From positions 109,398-173,397 of the forward strand of contig NZ_JACLGO010000007.1 in assembly GCF_014219065.1 (NCBI RefSeq): DNA of 64,000 bases, read 5' to 3'. The notes beneath the pieces are model-generated. The model saw only the letters and a list, made by a program, of their open reading frames with translations, was not told the DNA's origin and did not search any database. Position numbers and translations under genes: made by a program. Origin of the DNA: Halopseudomonas xiamenensis (GTDB taxonomy: Bacteria; Pseudomonadota; Gammaproteobacteria; Pseudomonadales; Pseudomonadaceae). Shown here in pieces: positions 21,791-31,184 of the stretch. Each line of letters starts with the position of its first letter. Position 1 is the first letter of the stretch.

Positions 21791-21798
21791 TTTTTTAT
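21791..21798. other. Putative attR core of the ICE (TTTTTTAT)
   Basis: The octamer TTTTTTAT matches the Tn4371-family attachment consensus as I recall it (TTTTTYAT). It is the first sequence after the ICE-specific terminator and overlaps the stop codon (TAA, complement of 21795-21797) of the chromosomal transporter gene. A second copy should exist at the unseen left end of the element. Confidence 0.7.
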
Positions 21799-22955
21799 GG
21801 GCGCTTGAGGATCAGCAAGGTTCCGGCCCCGGCCACCATACCCCAGAACGCCGCCGCGATACCCAGCAGTGATACCCCCGATGCGGTGACCAGAAAGGTT
21901 ACCATCGCCGCCTCCCGATGCCGTTCCTCACGCAGCGCCGCCAGCAGACCGCTACCTATGGTATTGATCAGCGCGAAACCGGCCACCGCCAGTACCAGCT
22001 CCTGCGGGAAGGCCAGGAACAGGGCACCGATGCTTGCGGCGAAAACCCCCGCCAGCAGATAGAAAAAGCCCGAGGCCATGGCCGCGATATAGCGCCGGCG
22101 CGGATCATCGTGCGCTTCCGGGCCAGTACAGATGGCGGCGGAGATGGCGGCCAGGTTGACGGCATAGGCGCCAAAGGGCGCGAACACCAGGGTCGCCAGT
22201 CCGGTCCAACCAACCAGCGGTGAGGCAGGCGTCTGATAGCCGGCGGCCCGCAGCACCGCCAGCCCTGGCAGGTTCTGCGAGGCCATGGTCACGGCGAATA
22301 GCGGCAGCGCCACACCGGTCAGGGCCTGCAGGGTGAAGGACGGCGTTACCCATTGCGGCGTGGCGATGCTGAACCGCAGGTCGCTGAAATCCAGCAGACC
22401 GCCGGCCCAGGCGATGGCGCTGCCCAGCACCAGCGGGGCCAGTACCGCATAGCGCGGCAACAGTCGGCGTGCCAGCAGATAGGCCAGCAGCATGGGAAAG
22501 ACCAGGGAGAAGGCGGTGTCCAGCGCGGCAAAGGCATCCATGCCGAAGCGCAGCAGCACGCCGGCCAGCATCCCTGCGGCAATCGCCGGCGGCACGCGTT
22601 GCATGATCCGCTCGAACCAGCCGCTGAAGCCGCAGATGGCGATCAGCAGGCCGCACAGGATGAAAGCGCCGCTGGCTTCCGCCAGGCTGGTACCGGAGGC
22701 GGCGGTTACCAGAACCGCTGCGCCAGGGGTGGACCAGGCGGTGACGATCGGTGCCTTGAAGCGGTAGGCGAGATAGATACCCGACAGGCCGATACCCAGG
22801 CACAGTGCCAGGATCCATGAAGCTATCTGCGCCGGCGTCGCGCCCAGCGCATGGGCGGCCTGGAATACCAGTGCGGCGGAACTGGTGAAACCCACCAGCA
22901 CCGCGACGAAGCCGGCGCTGATAGCCGACAGCGAGGTGTCCCGGATCAGGCGCAT
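21795..22955 (-). CDS. BenE-family benzoate/H+ symporter-like permease
   Basis: The 386-residue membrane protein has about 12 hydrophobic helices from residue 8 to the C-terminus. It shows BenE-family sequence such as FKAPIVTAWSTPGAAVL (about 68-84) and PLFAVTMASQNLPGLAVLRAAGY (the conserved SQN region). Family members move benzoate or related aromatic acids, but the substrate is not provable here. I chose the ATG at 22955 because MRLIRDTSLSAISAGFVAVLVG matches the usual start; upstream frame extension has no membrane character. Its last codon and stop lie against the ICE right end, and the coding sequence is intact. Confidence 0.85.
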   Translation of the reverse strand: MRLIRDTSLSAISAGFVAVLVGFTSSAALVFQAAHALGATPAQIASWILALCLGIGLSGIYLAYRFKAPIVTAWSTPGAAVLVTAASGTSLAEASGAFILCGLLIAICGFSGWFERIMQRVPPAIAAGMLAGVLLRFGMDAFAALDTAFSLVFPMLLAYLLARRLLPRYAVLAPLVLGSAIAWAGGLLDFSDLRFSIATPQWVTPSFTLQALTGVALPLFAVTMASQNLPGLAVLRAAGYQTPASPLVGWTGLATLVFAPFGAYAVNLAAISAAICTGPEAHDDPRRRYIAAMASGFFYLLAGVFAASIGALFLAFPQELVLAVAGFALINTIGSGLLAALREERHREAAMVTFLVTASGVSLLGIAAAFWGMVAGAGTLLILKRP

Positions 22956-23148
22956 GGGCACTCTGCCTGATAGCGGAACATGGACAGTGAATGGAGCATG
23001 CAGCAACTCCTGTGGTAATGGACGTCGGCTTCCGGGGGAATAGCCGCTGGTGGGCGTGGCGCGGCAACCGCACCGGGCCGCACATGCTAAGATGGCCCTG
23101 GCTCGGCTGCTGCCAGCCGGTCGATCATAGCAACAACGGGGAGGCGGC

Positions 23149-24579
23149 GTGTTTCTACTCAAGCGCAAGGGTGACTATCGTCTGCAGCTGACTCGTACCT
23201 TGAAGCAGCCGGGACGCTACCAGGTCGAGCTGTACCTGTTCACCCCGCATGAGGGCAACTTCTCTGCCTGGACGCTGGCCGAGCGGCAGTTCTTCTTCGG
23301 CTCCCTGTCGCACCGCTTCGGGCTGCTGGGGTTGCCGGACACCGATCGCATCAGCAAGGCCGACAGTTCCTTTGCGCTGCTCTCGCCGCATTACGAGATC
23401 ATGTATGGCTCCTGGCTGTTCCAGTACCGCGCCTCGATGGATCGGTTGCGCCAGCAGATCCAGGCCTCGGAGCTGACCGAGGAGCCGCTCAAGCGGGCGC
23501 TGCGGCTGAGTCAGACCTTCGCCCAGCGCCTGCGCCGCTCGGTGCCGGCACAGAGCAGCCAGCAGCGTTATTTCCGCCAGCTGGATATCTACTTCTCCTG
23601 GTATGTCGAGCAGTTCCTGCTGGAGTGCATGACCCTGGACGGCTATCAGGAGCTGGATGCCGAGTTGAAGGATGACATCGAGGAATTTCTCCAGGAGGAA
23701 TACCGGATTCGCAAGGATCGCGAGTACCTGAGCGACTTCCGCGGCTCCCCGACGCGGGTCTGGAATCGCATGAGCCTGTACCATCGGTTGCTGGAATACC
23801 CGGTACTGCTGCGCTCGAAGATCACCGAACTGGGGGAGGGCACGCGCAAGCTGGTCAAGGCGGTCTCGACCATGCTGATCATGTCGCTGTTCACCTACTT
23901 CCTGTTCAATGCGCGGGCCGGCACTCAGCAACTGTCACTGGCACTGCTGTTTATCATCGCGCTGACCTATGCCGTGCGTGACCTGTTGCGTGATGACATG
24001 ATCACCGCCATCACCCGCCGTCTGCGCAAGGGCAAGCCGCGCTGGAAGATTCGCCTGCAGATGCCCTACACCAAGAAACTCATGGCTCAGCAACTGGTCT
24101 GGCTGGACTACCGCAAGCTGCCCAACCTGCCGCGGGAGGTGCTGGAACACTCCGGCAAGTGGGCGACCAACGAGGAGCGGCAGATCATCTGCTACCGCTC
24201 GGTGCTGCACCTGGAGAAGGGCGCTCTGGAGCGGGACAAGTTGCAGGAGCGCCTGAGCCTGGACTGTGAGCAACTGTGCGAGATGATCCAGGCCAGCCGC
24301 AACCAGCTGTTCGTCAGCGAGGACCAGGACAACCCCTTTGCCTCCATCCAGGCCCACCCCATCGACAAGCAGCATGACTACAACCTGCTGCTGGTGTACA
24401 CCGAACCTGGCCAGCAGCACTCCTCGGCCCAGCGTTGGCGGCTGCGCCTGGGCGCCAGCGGCATAGTGCAATGCGAAAGCAAGCAGGCGCATTGGCCGGG
24501 CGCGGAGGAACAGCAACACCGCTCCCGCTATCGGCGTCTGCTCGAACGGTTATTCGGGGAGCGCTCTGCGGTGCGCTGA
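23149..24579 (+). CDS. Uncharacterised membrane protein with two central helices
   Basis: The 476-residue protein begins with GTG after GGGGAGG and has no signal peptide. The N-terminal half (1-235) is soluble and helical with many charged residues. Two adjacent hydrophobic segments follow at about 239-254 and 263-277, then a soluble C-terminal domain (about 280-470) with basic motifs such as RRLRKGKPRWKIRLQMPYTKK. Both large domains are probably cytoplasmic. I do not recognise a named family; I have the impression that Pseudomonas genomes carry similar hypotheticals. It is divergent from the BenE gene and 125 bp before the efflux operon. Confidence 0.75.
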   Translation: MFLLKRKGDYRLQLTRTLKQPGRYQVELYLFTPHEGNFSAWTLAERQFFFGSLSHRFGLLGLPDTDRISKADSSFALLSPHYEIMYGSWLFQYRASMDRLRQQIQASELTEEPLKRALRLSQTFAQRLRRSVPAQSSQQRYFRQLDIYFSWYVEQFLLECMTLDGYQELDAELKDDIEEFLQEEYRIRKDREYLSDFRGSPTRVWNRMSLYHRLLEYPVLLRSKITELGEGTRKLVKAVSTMLIMSLFTYFLFNARAGTQQLSLALLFIIALTYAVRDLLRDDMITAITRRLRKGKPRWKIRLQMPYTKKLMAQQLVWLDYRKLPNLPREVLEHSGKWATNEERQIICYRSVLHLEKGALERDKLQERLSLDCEQLCEMIQASRNQLFVSEDQDNPFASIQAHPIDKQHDYNLLLVYTEPGQQHSSAQRWRLRLGASGIVQCESKQAHWPGAEEQQHRSRYRRLLERLFGERSAVR

Positions 24580-24704
24580 AACAGGGGCGGGTATTGCACC
24601 TGAATGGATATTTACCGGAGTGAAGGCTAGACTCATTCGCTTGTTCCCCTGGTTCCGGCAATGATGGGACTGCGGTGTTGCCCGCTGTTGAAAAAGGACG
24701 CTGA

Positions 24705-26201
24705 ATGAACTGCAGACCCCGTACAGCTCATCGTCTGCGTACCGCAACTCTTCTTGTCATGGCGCTGTTGTCGAGCGCCTGCAGCGTCGCTCCGCCAGCG
24801 CAGCCCGAATTGCCGTTCACCCTGCCGGGCACCTTCGCCGCTGAACCCTCCAGCGCCTTTGCCGCCACTGAGCGCTGGTGGGCAGAGTTCGAGGACGAGC
24901 GTCTGAACCGCTTTGTCGACACCGCGCTGCGGGACAACCCCGGCCTGACGCAGGCGATTGCCCGCGCACGGATCGCCGAGGCCCGGGTCCGCTCCACCGG
25001 CGCCGATGCCTTGCCCCAGGTCGGCATCGGCCTGAACAGCACTCGCCAGCGCCAGAACCTGTCCGGGCTGGGACTGTCGGATCTGGCGGGGGATATGGCT
25101 ATCCTCAGCAATAACCACAATGCGGCGCTGGATATCAGCTGGGAGCTGGATCTGTGGGGCCGGCTGTCGGCCCTGAGCGCAGCAGCCCGGGCCGACTTCC
25201 TGGCCAGCGGTGAACAGCTGCGGGCCATGCGTCAATCGGTGGCCGCGCAGATCACCCAGCTGTATTTCGATGTCGCCCATGCCCGCGCCCAGGTCGAGCT
25301 GTCGGAGCATACCGTCACCGCCCTGGAGGAAATGGCCCGGCAGATCAACAATCGGGTGCGGGTCGGCATTGCCTCGCCGGCGGACGGCATGCTCGCCGAT
25401 GCCAACCTCGGTTCGGCCCGCGCTGGGCTGGAGCAACGCCGCGAGGCGTTGGCGATCAGCGTGCGTCAGCTGGAGGTGCTGATGGGCAATTACCCGGCAG
25501 GCAGCCTGCAGACCGCCGCCACACTGCCCGATGTCCCGCCAGCGCCGACTGCGGGTGTACCCGCGCAGCTGCTGGTCCGGCGTCCGGATGTGCGCGCGGC
25601 GGAGTTGGTGCTGCTGGGGGCCGGTTATCAGCTGGGCGCAGCCAGGCGCTCGTTTCTGCCGTCGCTGTCGCTGACCGGCTCGGGCGGCTACTCCGGCAGC
25701 GAGTTCTCCGAACTGTTCAACAGCAGCAACCTGGTCTGGTCGATCGGCGGGCGCATCGTGCAACCGATCTTCCAGGGTGGCCGGCTGGTCGCCCAGGTGG
25801 ATATTGCCGAAGGCCAGCGCGATGAGATGCTTAACGCCTATGTCGAGACCGCGCTCAACGCCCTGGCGGAGGTGGAAAGCCGGCTGGCGGTGGAAAGCCT
25901 GCTGGCGCGCCGCGAACAGGTGCTGGATGGCTCGGCCAGTGCCGCTGAGGAGGCGGTGCGGGTGTCCTATAACCGCTATCTGCAAGGGATCGATCCCTTC
26001 CTCAATGTGCTGGAAAGCCAGCAACGCGCGCTGGATGGCCGCAGCGCCCATATCAGCGCCCGTCATGCGCGGATCGAAAACCGTATTGCCCTGCACCTGG
26101 CGCTGGGCGGCGGCTTCGAGTCCGACTCGCCGGCGTTACTGGAGGTGACGCCCGTCGCGGCCGGTAGCCTGTCCACCCACCCTGGAGAAGAGCCAAGATA
26201 A
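24705..26201 (+). CDS. Outer-membrane efflux lipoprotein (OprM/NodT family)
   Basis: The 498-residue outer-membrane channel has an N-terminal lipobox LLSSAC (Cys at about 26). The tandem outer-membrane efflux protein domains fit the TolC/OprM layout, with WWAEFEDERLNRFVDTALRDNP near 60-80 and SWELDLWGRLSALS near 145-158. The NodT-type start suggests it is lipid-anchored. AAGGA lies before the ATG. The adaptor gene starts on its stop codon (26201), so the order is channel, adaptor, pump, the reverse of mexAB-oprM. Substrates are unknown. Confidence 0.9.
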   Translation: MNCRPRTAHRLRTATLLVMALLSSACSVAPPAQPELPFTLPGTFAAEPSSAFAATERWWAEFEDERLNRFVDTALRDNPGLTQAIARARIAEARVRSTGADALPQVGIGLNSTRQRQNLSGLGLSDLAGDMAILSNNHNAALDISWELDLWGRLSALSAAARADFLASGEQLRAMRQSVAAQITQLYFDVAHARAQVELSEHTVTALEEMARQINNRVRVGIASPADGMLADANLGSARAGLEQRREALAISVRQLEVLMGNYPAGSLQTAATLPDVPPAPTAGVPAQLLVRRPDVRAAELVLLGAGYQLGAARRSFLPSLSLTGSGGYSGSEFSELFNSSNLVWSIGGRIVQPIFQGGRLVAQVDIAEGQRDEMLNAYVETALNALAEVESRLAVESLLARREQVLDGSASAAEEAVRVSYNRYLQGIDPFLNVLESQQRALDGRSAHISARHARIENRIALHLALGGGFESDSPALLEVTPVAAGSLSTHPGEEPR

Positions 26202-27403
26202 TGCACAAGAGTCGTATCAGCGCCATCGGCATGGCTTTGCTGTTCGGTCTGCTGGGGTGTGGTGGTGCCCAGGAGCCGCAGGCCCAACACAACGGCCAGC
26301 CCGCCGAAGGGCAACAGGATGGCACGCAACTGGTCAGCGTCAAGGTGGTACCAGTTGAGCAGCGCAACCTGCAGGCCTGGGTTTACAGCCAGGGCACCGC
26401 CCGGTCGCGGCAGCGCGAATTCCTGACCTTCACCCAGCAGGGCATGGTCTCCCATGTCGATGAGCAGTTGCGGGTTGGTAGTCCGGTGAAAACCGGTCAA
26501 CTGATCGCTCACCAGGCACCCGAACGGGTCCAGGCCGATCTGCAGGCAGCCAAGGCCGCGCTGGCCGAGGCGCAGGCCAATCTCGGTCTGGCGCAGGTGA
26601 CCCGTCAACGCTACGAAACGCTGATCGAACAGCGCTCGGCCTCGCAGCAGGAGCTGGACCAGGCCGTGGTGCAGGTGGAGCAGGCCACGGCGGCACGGGA
26701 CAACAGCCGGGCGCAGCTGGCGCAGGCGCAATTGACGGTGGATGAGTCGCGGCTGGTGTCCCCCATCGACGGGGTGCTGGCGCGCCTCAACATCGAGAAG
26801 GGACGCTACTTCATGCCCAGCGTGGTGCAGACCAACACAGAACAGAATGCCCTGCGCACGGTGCCCGCGCTGGTGATCGATCCGAACCGCTTCGAGGTAC
26901 GGGTGGACCTGCCGTCCTATGACTTCCGCCAGGTCGAGAGCGGCGCCCGGGCGGTGATCGGCGGCGAACCGCCGCGCGATGGGCGCGATGTCGATCCGCT
27001 GATCGGTGACGATCGGGTGGCCGGCAGGGTGCACGCGGTCAGTCCCTCATTGGACCCGGAGACCCGTACCTTCGAAGTGATAGTGCATACCGAAGGGGAA
27101 AACCCCGGCCTGCAGGATGGCGAGTTCGTTGCTGTGTGGATTGCCCTGCCGGCGTTGCAGGACAGCCTGGCCGTGCCGCTGGAAGCGCTGCGTTTTCGCA
27201 ATGATCAATCCTTCGTCTTCGTGGTGGATGAGGACAGTGGCAGGGTCAACGAGCGCCGGGTCGAACTGGGGCAGCAGGCCGGTGCCTACCGCGCCGTCAA
27301 CAGCGGCCTGGAGCAGGGCGAACGGGTGGTGACCGACGGCCGTGCGGCGCTGTATGACGGTCAGCGGGTGCGTATCCTGGACAACGGGACTGCCCATGAG
27401 TAG
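26201..27403 (+). CDS. RND efflux periplasmic adaptor lipoprotein (MexA-like)
   Basis: The 400-residue membrane fusion protein has a signal sequence with lipobox LLGC (about 16-19). A lipoyl half-motif lies at about 75-105, a coiled-coil hairpin at about 108-185 (AAKAALAEAQANLGLAQVTR onward), then the second lipoyl half SRLVSPIDGVLARLNIEKG and beta-barrel domains. This is the standard HlyD/MexA architecture. The final 8 bp overlap the pump gene (27396-27403), and its start overlaps the channel gene by one base, so all three are one transcript. Confidence 0.92.
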   Translation: MHKSRISAIGMALLFGLLGCGGAQEPQAQHNGQPAEGQQDGTQLVSVKVVPVEQRNLQAWVYSQGTARSRQREFLTFTQQGMVSHVDEQLRVGSPVKTGQLIAHQAPERVQADLQAAKAALAEAQANLGLAQVTRQRYETLIEQRSASQQELDQAVVQVEQATAARDNSRAQLAQAQLTVDESRLVSPIDGVLARLNIEKGRYFMPSVVQTNTEQNALRTVPALVIDPNRFEVRVDLPSYDFRQVESGARAVIGGEPPRDGRDVDPLIGDDRVAGRVHAVSPSLDPETRTFEVIVHTEGENPGLQDGEFVAVWIALPALQDSLAVPLEALRFRNDQSFVFVVDEDSGRVNERRVELGQQAGAYRAVNSGLEQGERVVTDGRAALYDGQRVRILDNGTAHE

Positions 27404-30400
27404 CCCTGATACGTCGGAGCTGGCCGGCAACGGCACGCCGCACGAGAGCGACGAGGTTCGCCGGGCCCACCCGCTGGCGCGGTTCTTCTTCCTGCAGCCG
27501 ATCTTCGGCATCCTGCTGCTGGTGACGCTGCTGCTGGGCGGGCTGATGGCCTATCTGCAGTTGGTCAAGGAATCGCTGCCCGACCTGAATATCCCGCAGG
27601 CCACCATTACCACCACCTGGCCGGGTGCCGACCCGCGTACCATGGAGGAGCAGGTGACCGACATCATCGAGGATGAGGTCACCACTCTGCAGGGTGTGCG
27701 CCGGGTCGACAGTGCTTCCTACGATTCCTTCTCGGTGATTTCCGTCGAGTTCGACGCCTCGGCCGACCCGGTGGACGCGATGACCCGCCTGCGTGCCGCG
27801 GTGGCCGATGCCGAGGCCGAGCTGCCGGCGGATGTGGAGCGGCCGGCGATCGAGCAGGCCTCGGTGGATGACATACCCATCTTTACCTTCGCCCTGCATG
27901 GCGAGGCCGGCTCGGCGACCATGAACCAGCAGGCCCGGCGTATACGCGATGTGCTGGAACGCCTGCCGGGCGTCAACGAGGTGAATATCGGCGGCGAGCG
28001 CGAGGAGATCGTGCAGATACTGCTGCGTCCCGACCGCCTGCTGGCGCTGGGCCTGTCGCCCTCCAGCCTGCGCAATGCGGTGCAGCAGGCCAATGTCGAG
28101 CAGCCCTTCGGCGAGATCCGCAGCGACGATATCGGCGCAGTGGTCCGCCTGGAAGGGCGTTTCCGTGATGCCGACGACCTGCGTGCCCTGCCCGTGGCGC
28201 GGCTCAGTGGCGTCGGCACTGGCCGCGCGGTGCGCCTGGATGAAGTAGCCTCGGTGCAGCGCATGCAGGAAACCGAAACCACCCGTGCCTTCTTCAGCAG
28301 CGAGGGTGGCAGCTATGCCGCCTCGCTGGAACTGTCGGTGCGCAAGACCCCGGGCGCCGACACGGTGAAGCTGGTCGAGACCCTGCGCGCCACCCTGGAT
28401 CAACTGCGCAACGAAGGGGGCTGGCCCTCCGGTCTGGAGTACAGCGTCACCCAGGACGAGGCGGCGCAGATCTGGGACTCGCTGGCCGAGGTGTTCGTCA
28501 GCGCCCTGCAGACCATGGCCATCGTCTTCGTCATCCTGTTGCTGACCATCGCCTGGCGCGAGGCGATAGTGGCGGGCCTGTCGGTACCGGTGACCTTCGC
28601 CGGGGTGTTGCTGATCATCCTGCTGATGGGCTATTCGCTCAACGAGCTGGTGGTGATCGGCATGGTGATTGCGCTGGTGATGATCGTGGATGTGTTCATC
28701 ATCCTGCTCGAAGGCCTGCACGATGAGATCTACAACGGCGGCAAGACCTTCGGCCAGGCCGTGCTGGCCACGGTCAAGCGCTACGCCATGCCGGCCTTCG
28801 CCGCACAGCTGACCACCATCCTGGCGCTGGCGCCGCTGATGTCGATCAGCGGGACCGTGGGCGAATTCATCCGCGTGCTGCCGACCACCACCGTGGTCTG
28901 CCTGATTCTGTCGTTCATCGTCGCCATGCTCTGTTCGTTGCCCCTGTCCCGGGCGCTGCTGGGCAAGCAGCGCAAACCCGACAATCCACGGCAGCAGGGC
29001 CTGTCCGACCGGGTGACCGGCAGGGCGATGGACAGCCTGGAGCGCTGGAATGCGCGCTGGGTGGTGCGCAGCCGCAAGCAGTCCTGGCTATGGGTGTTCG
29101 CCGCCATCGGCCTGTTCGTACTGTCGATGATGGCCTTCAGTCAGGCGCGGGTGGAGCTGTTCCCGCCGACCGACGGTGAGCGCCTGGGGATCAACATCGA
29201 GTTGCCACCTACCACGCAGCTGGCCAGCTCGCAGGCGGTGGCCGACGAAATCGGCAGCATGCTCAGGGACAAGCCGTATTTCCAGAGCGTGGTGAAACTG
29301 GTTGGCCTGAAGAGCCCCTTCGCCGGAGGCTCCATGGCCGCCAACCTGCAACCCAGCGAGGCGGAGAACTTCATCGGATTCTCGGCCATCTTCCGCCCGC
29401 GCGACGAGCGCGACGCCGAATCCTATGAGTTGGCCGACCAGCTACGCCAGGAGCTGTCGGCCTACCTTGAACAGCGCGTTGCCGCCGCCCAGTTGCTGGT
29501 GGTCGCCGAGTCCGCCAGCCCCAGCAGCGGCGACCCGATCGAGATCCAGCTGATCGGTGCCGACATGGACGAGCTGCAGCGGCTGTCGCGCCAGGTCCAG
29601 GCCCTGCTGGCCGCTACCGAGGGGGTGGTCGATGTGCGTGACAATATCGGTATGCTCAAGCCGCAGCTGGCATTGCAGCCCGATCGCGAGGCGGCCAACT
29701 TCTTCGGCATCGACCATGGCGACCTGGCCTCGCAACTGCGCATCGCCTTCAGTTCGGATGAGGTCGGCACCTTCATTACCGACGATGGCGACGACAATAT
29801 CGACATCCGCCTCGGCACCGAATGGCCAAGCCGCCCGGGCGAGGCCGGTGGGCCGCGCAATACCGAGGAGCTGTCGCGGGTGCGGGTGTTCACCCAGGAC
29901 GAGCGCTCCTTCGCCATGCAGCAACTGCTCAAGCCGACCCAGTCGGAAGCCGCCATTGCCATTTCCCACGTCAATGGCGAGCGGGCACTTACCGTCATGG
30001 CCAAGAACGAAAGCCGCACCGTCGGCGAGGTCATGGCCGAGGTGCAGCCCAGGCTGAAGGAGCTGCAACAGCAATGGCCCTCCGGCTATCGCAGCGTGAT
30101 CGGCGGCGAGGCTGCCGACACCAGCGAAACCTTCGGCTCGGCGCTGGTGGCTCTGGTCATCGCCGTGGTGCTGGTGGTGGGCGTACTGGTCATCGTCTTC
30201 AGCAGCTTCCGTCAGGCCTTCATCATCTTCGCCACCATGCCGCTGGCGGTGATCGGCTCGGCCCTGGGGTTCTGGGCCTTCGGCATCACCTTCTCGTTCT
30301 TCGCCATGATCGGCCTGGTCTCGTTGATCGGCATCGCCATCAACAACGGCATCATCATGGTCGATACCATGAACAGCTACATCAAGGACGGCATGTCCAT

Positions 30401-30635
30401 CCCCGCTGCTGCCGCCGCCGGCTCCGCCCGGCGCCTGCGCCCACTACTGAGCACCGCCATCACCACCATCGTCGGCCTGGTGCCGCTGGCGGTCAGCAGC
30501 GCCTTCTACCGGCCGCTGACCCTGGTGATCATCTTCGGACTGATCTCGGTTTCCATCCTCGCGCTGGTCGTGGTGCCGGCGCTGTATCTGCTGCTGACGC
30601 CGGCGGATGCGGGGCAGGCGAAGTCGCTGGATTGA
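27396..30635 (+). CDS. RND multidrug-type efflux pump with a non-canonical proton relay
   Basis: The 1079-residue inner-membrane pump shows two RND repeats, each with a large periplasmic loop. The start ATG 27396 (MSSPDTSELAG) was chosen because an upstream frame extension lies inside the adaptor gene. In TM4 the motif reads VMIVDVFIILLEG: the first Asp of the usual pair (AcrB D407) is present as D432, but the second (D408) is Val433. In TM10 the AcrB K940 position is Asn983. It is therefore not a simple AcrB/MexB orthologue. Its substrate is unknown. Confidence 0.88.
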   Translation: MSSPDTSELAGNGTPHESDEVRRAHPLARFFFLQPIFGILLLVTLLLGGLMAYLQLVKESLPDLNIPQATITTTWPGADPRTMEEQVTDIIEDEVTTLQGVRRVDSASYDSFSVISVEFDASADPVDAMTRLRAAVADAEAELPADVERPAIEQASVDDIPIFTFALHGEAGSATMNQQARRIRDVLERLPGVNEVNIGGEREEIVQILLRPDRLLALGLSPSSLRNAVQQANVEQPFGEIRSDDIGAVVRLEGRFRDADDLRALPVARLSGVGTGRAVRLDEVASVQRMQETETTRAFFSSEGGSYAASLELSVRKTPGADTVKLVETLRATLDQLRNEGGWPSGLEYSVTQDEAAQIWDSLAEVFVSALQTMAIVFVILLLTIAWREAIVAGLSVPVTFAGVLLIILLMGYSLNELVVIGMVIALVMIVDVFIILLEGLHDEIYNGGKTFGQAVLATVKRYAMPAFAAQLTTILALAPLMSISGTVGEFIRVLPTTTVVCLILSFIVAMLCSLPLSRALLGKQRKPDNPRQQGLSDRVTGRAMDSLERWNARWVVRSRKQSWLWVFAAIGLFVLSMMAFSQARVELFPPTDGERLGINIELPPTTQLASSQAVADEIGSMLRDKPYFQSVVKLVGLKSPFAGGSMAANLQPSEAENFIGFSAIFRPRDERDAESYELADQLRQELSAYLEQRVAAAQLLVVAESASPSSGDPIEIQLIGADMDELQRLSRQVQALLAATEGVVDVRDNIGMLKPQLALQPDREAANFFGIDHGDLASQLRIAFSSDEVGTFITDDGDDNIDIRLGTEWPSRPGEAGGPRNTEELSRVRVFTQDERSFAMQQLLKPTQSEAAIAISHVNGERALTVMAKNESRTVGEVMAEVQPRLKELQQQWPSGYRSVIGGEAADTSETFGSALVALVIAVVLVVGVLVIVFSSFRQAFIIFATMPLAVIGSALGFWAFGITFSFFAMIGLVSLIGIAINNGIIMVDTMNSYIKDGMSIPAAAAAGSARRLRPLLSTAITTIVGLVPLAVSSAFYRPLTLVIIFGLISVSILALVVVPALYLLLTPADAGQAKSLD

Positions 30636-30770
30636 TGGGTAGCCCAGGCCGCTTGCAAGGCGGTATGAGCGTATGGGGCGCCTCGAAGACTAAAGGGCAT
30701 CTCAACGAACCATGGGCTGATACCACGGTCACAGTTTAGGAACACCTCCAGTCACTCCGGAGAAGATCTT

Positions 30771-31085
30771 ATGGACACCTTTGGGGACATGCTCGGCAAC
30801 TGGGAATCCAGGTCCCGGGAAGCCAGTGAGCGGGTTGAATACACCCTGACGATGCACAAGCATGATCTGGTCAAAATCAAGGCCTTTGCGCAGGCATACG
30901 GCCTGGATGAAGCTACCATCACCCAGGATCTGATCCGCTGCGCTATCAAGGAAGCGGAACAAGCCATGCCCTACGTGAGGGGAACCCAGGTGATCCGCAT
31001 CGAGGAAGGTGAAGAAATCTATGCCGATGCGGGCAAGACCCCTGCATACGTTGAGGCTGAACAGAAACTGTCCAAGCTCCTGTGA
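30771..31085 (+). CDS. Small conserved Pseudomonas protein ('type 1 pili tip component' family)
   Basis: The 104-residue acidic protein resembles small Pseudomonas proteins that databases label 'type 1 pili tip component'. Shared traits are an N-terminal W(E/Q)S(R)SRE stretch, a helical centre KIKAFAQAYGLDEATITQDLI and the closing PYVRGTQVI. There is no signal peptide, so a pilus role is doubtful and the name is probably historical. The centre could be a ribbon-helix-helix-like fold. It has GGAGA upstream of the ATG and stands alone after the efflux operon. Confidence 0.65.
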   Translation: MDTFGDMLGNWESRSREASERVEYTLTMHKHDLVKIKAFAQAYGLDEATITQDLIRCAIKEAEQAMPYVRGTQVIRIEEGEEIYADAGKTPAYVEAEQKLSKLL

Positions 31086-31184
31086 GTTCAAAGAGTGCTT
31101 TATCCGTTAGCCAGGCAGCGGTTGCTGTGGCGCGGCTGGACGATAATGGTAAGCTGACATCAAACCGGCCTATCATCAACCGCC

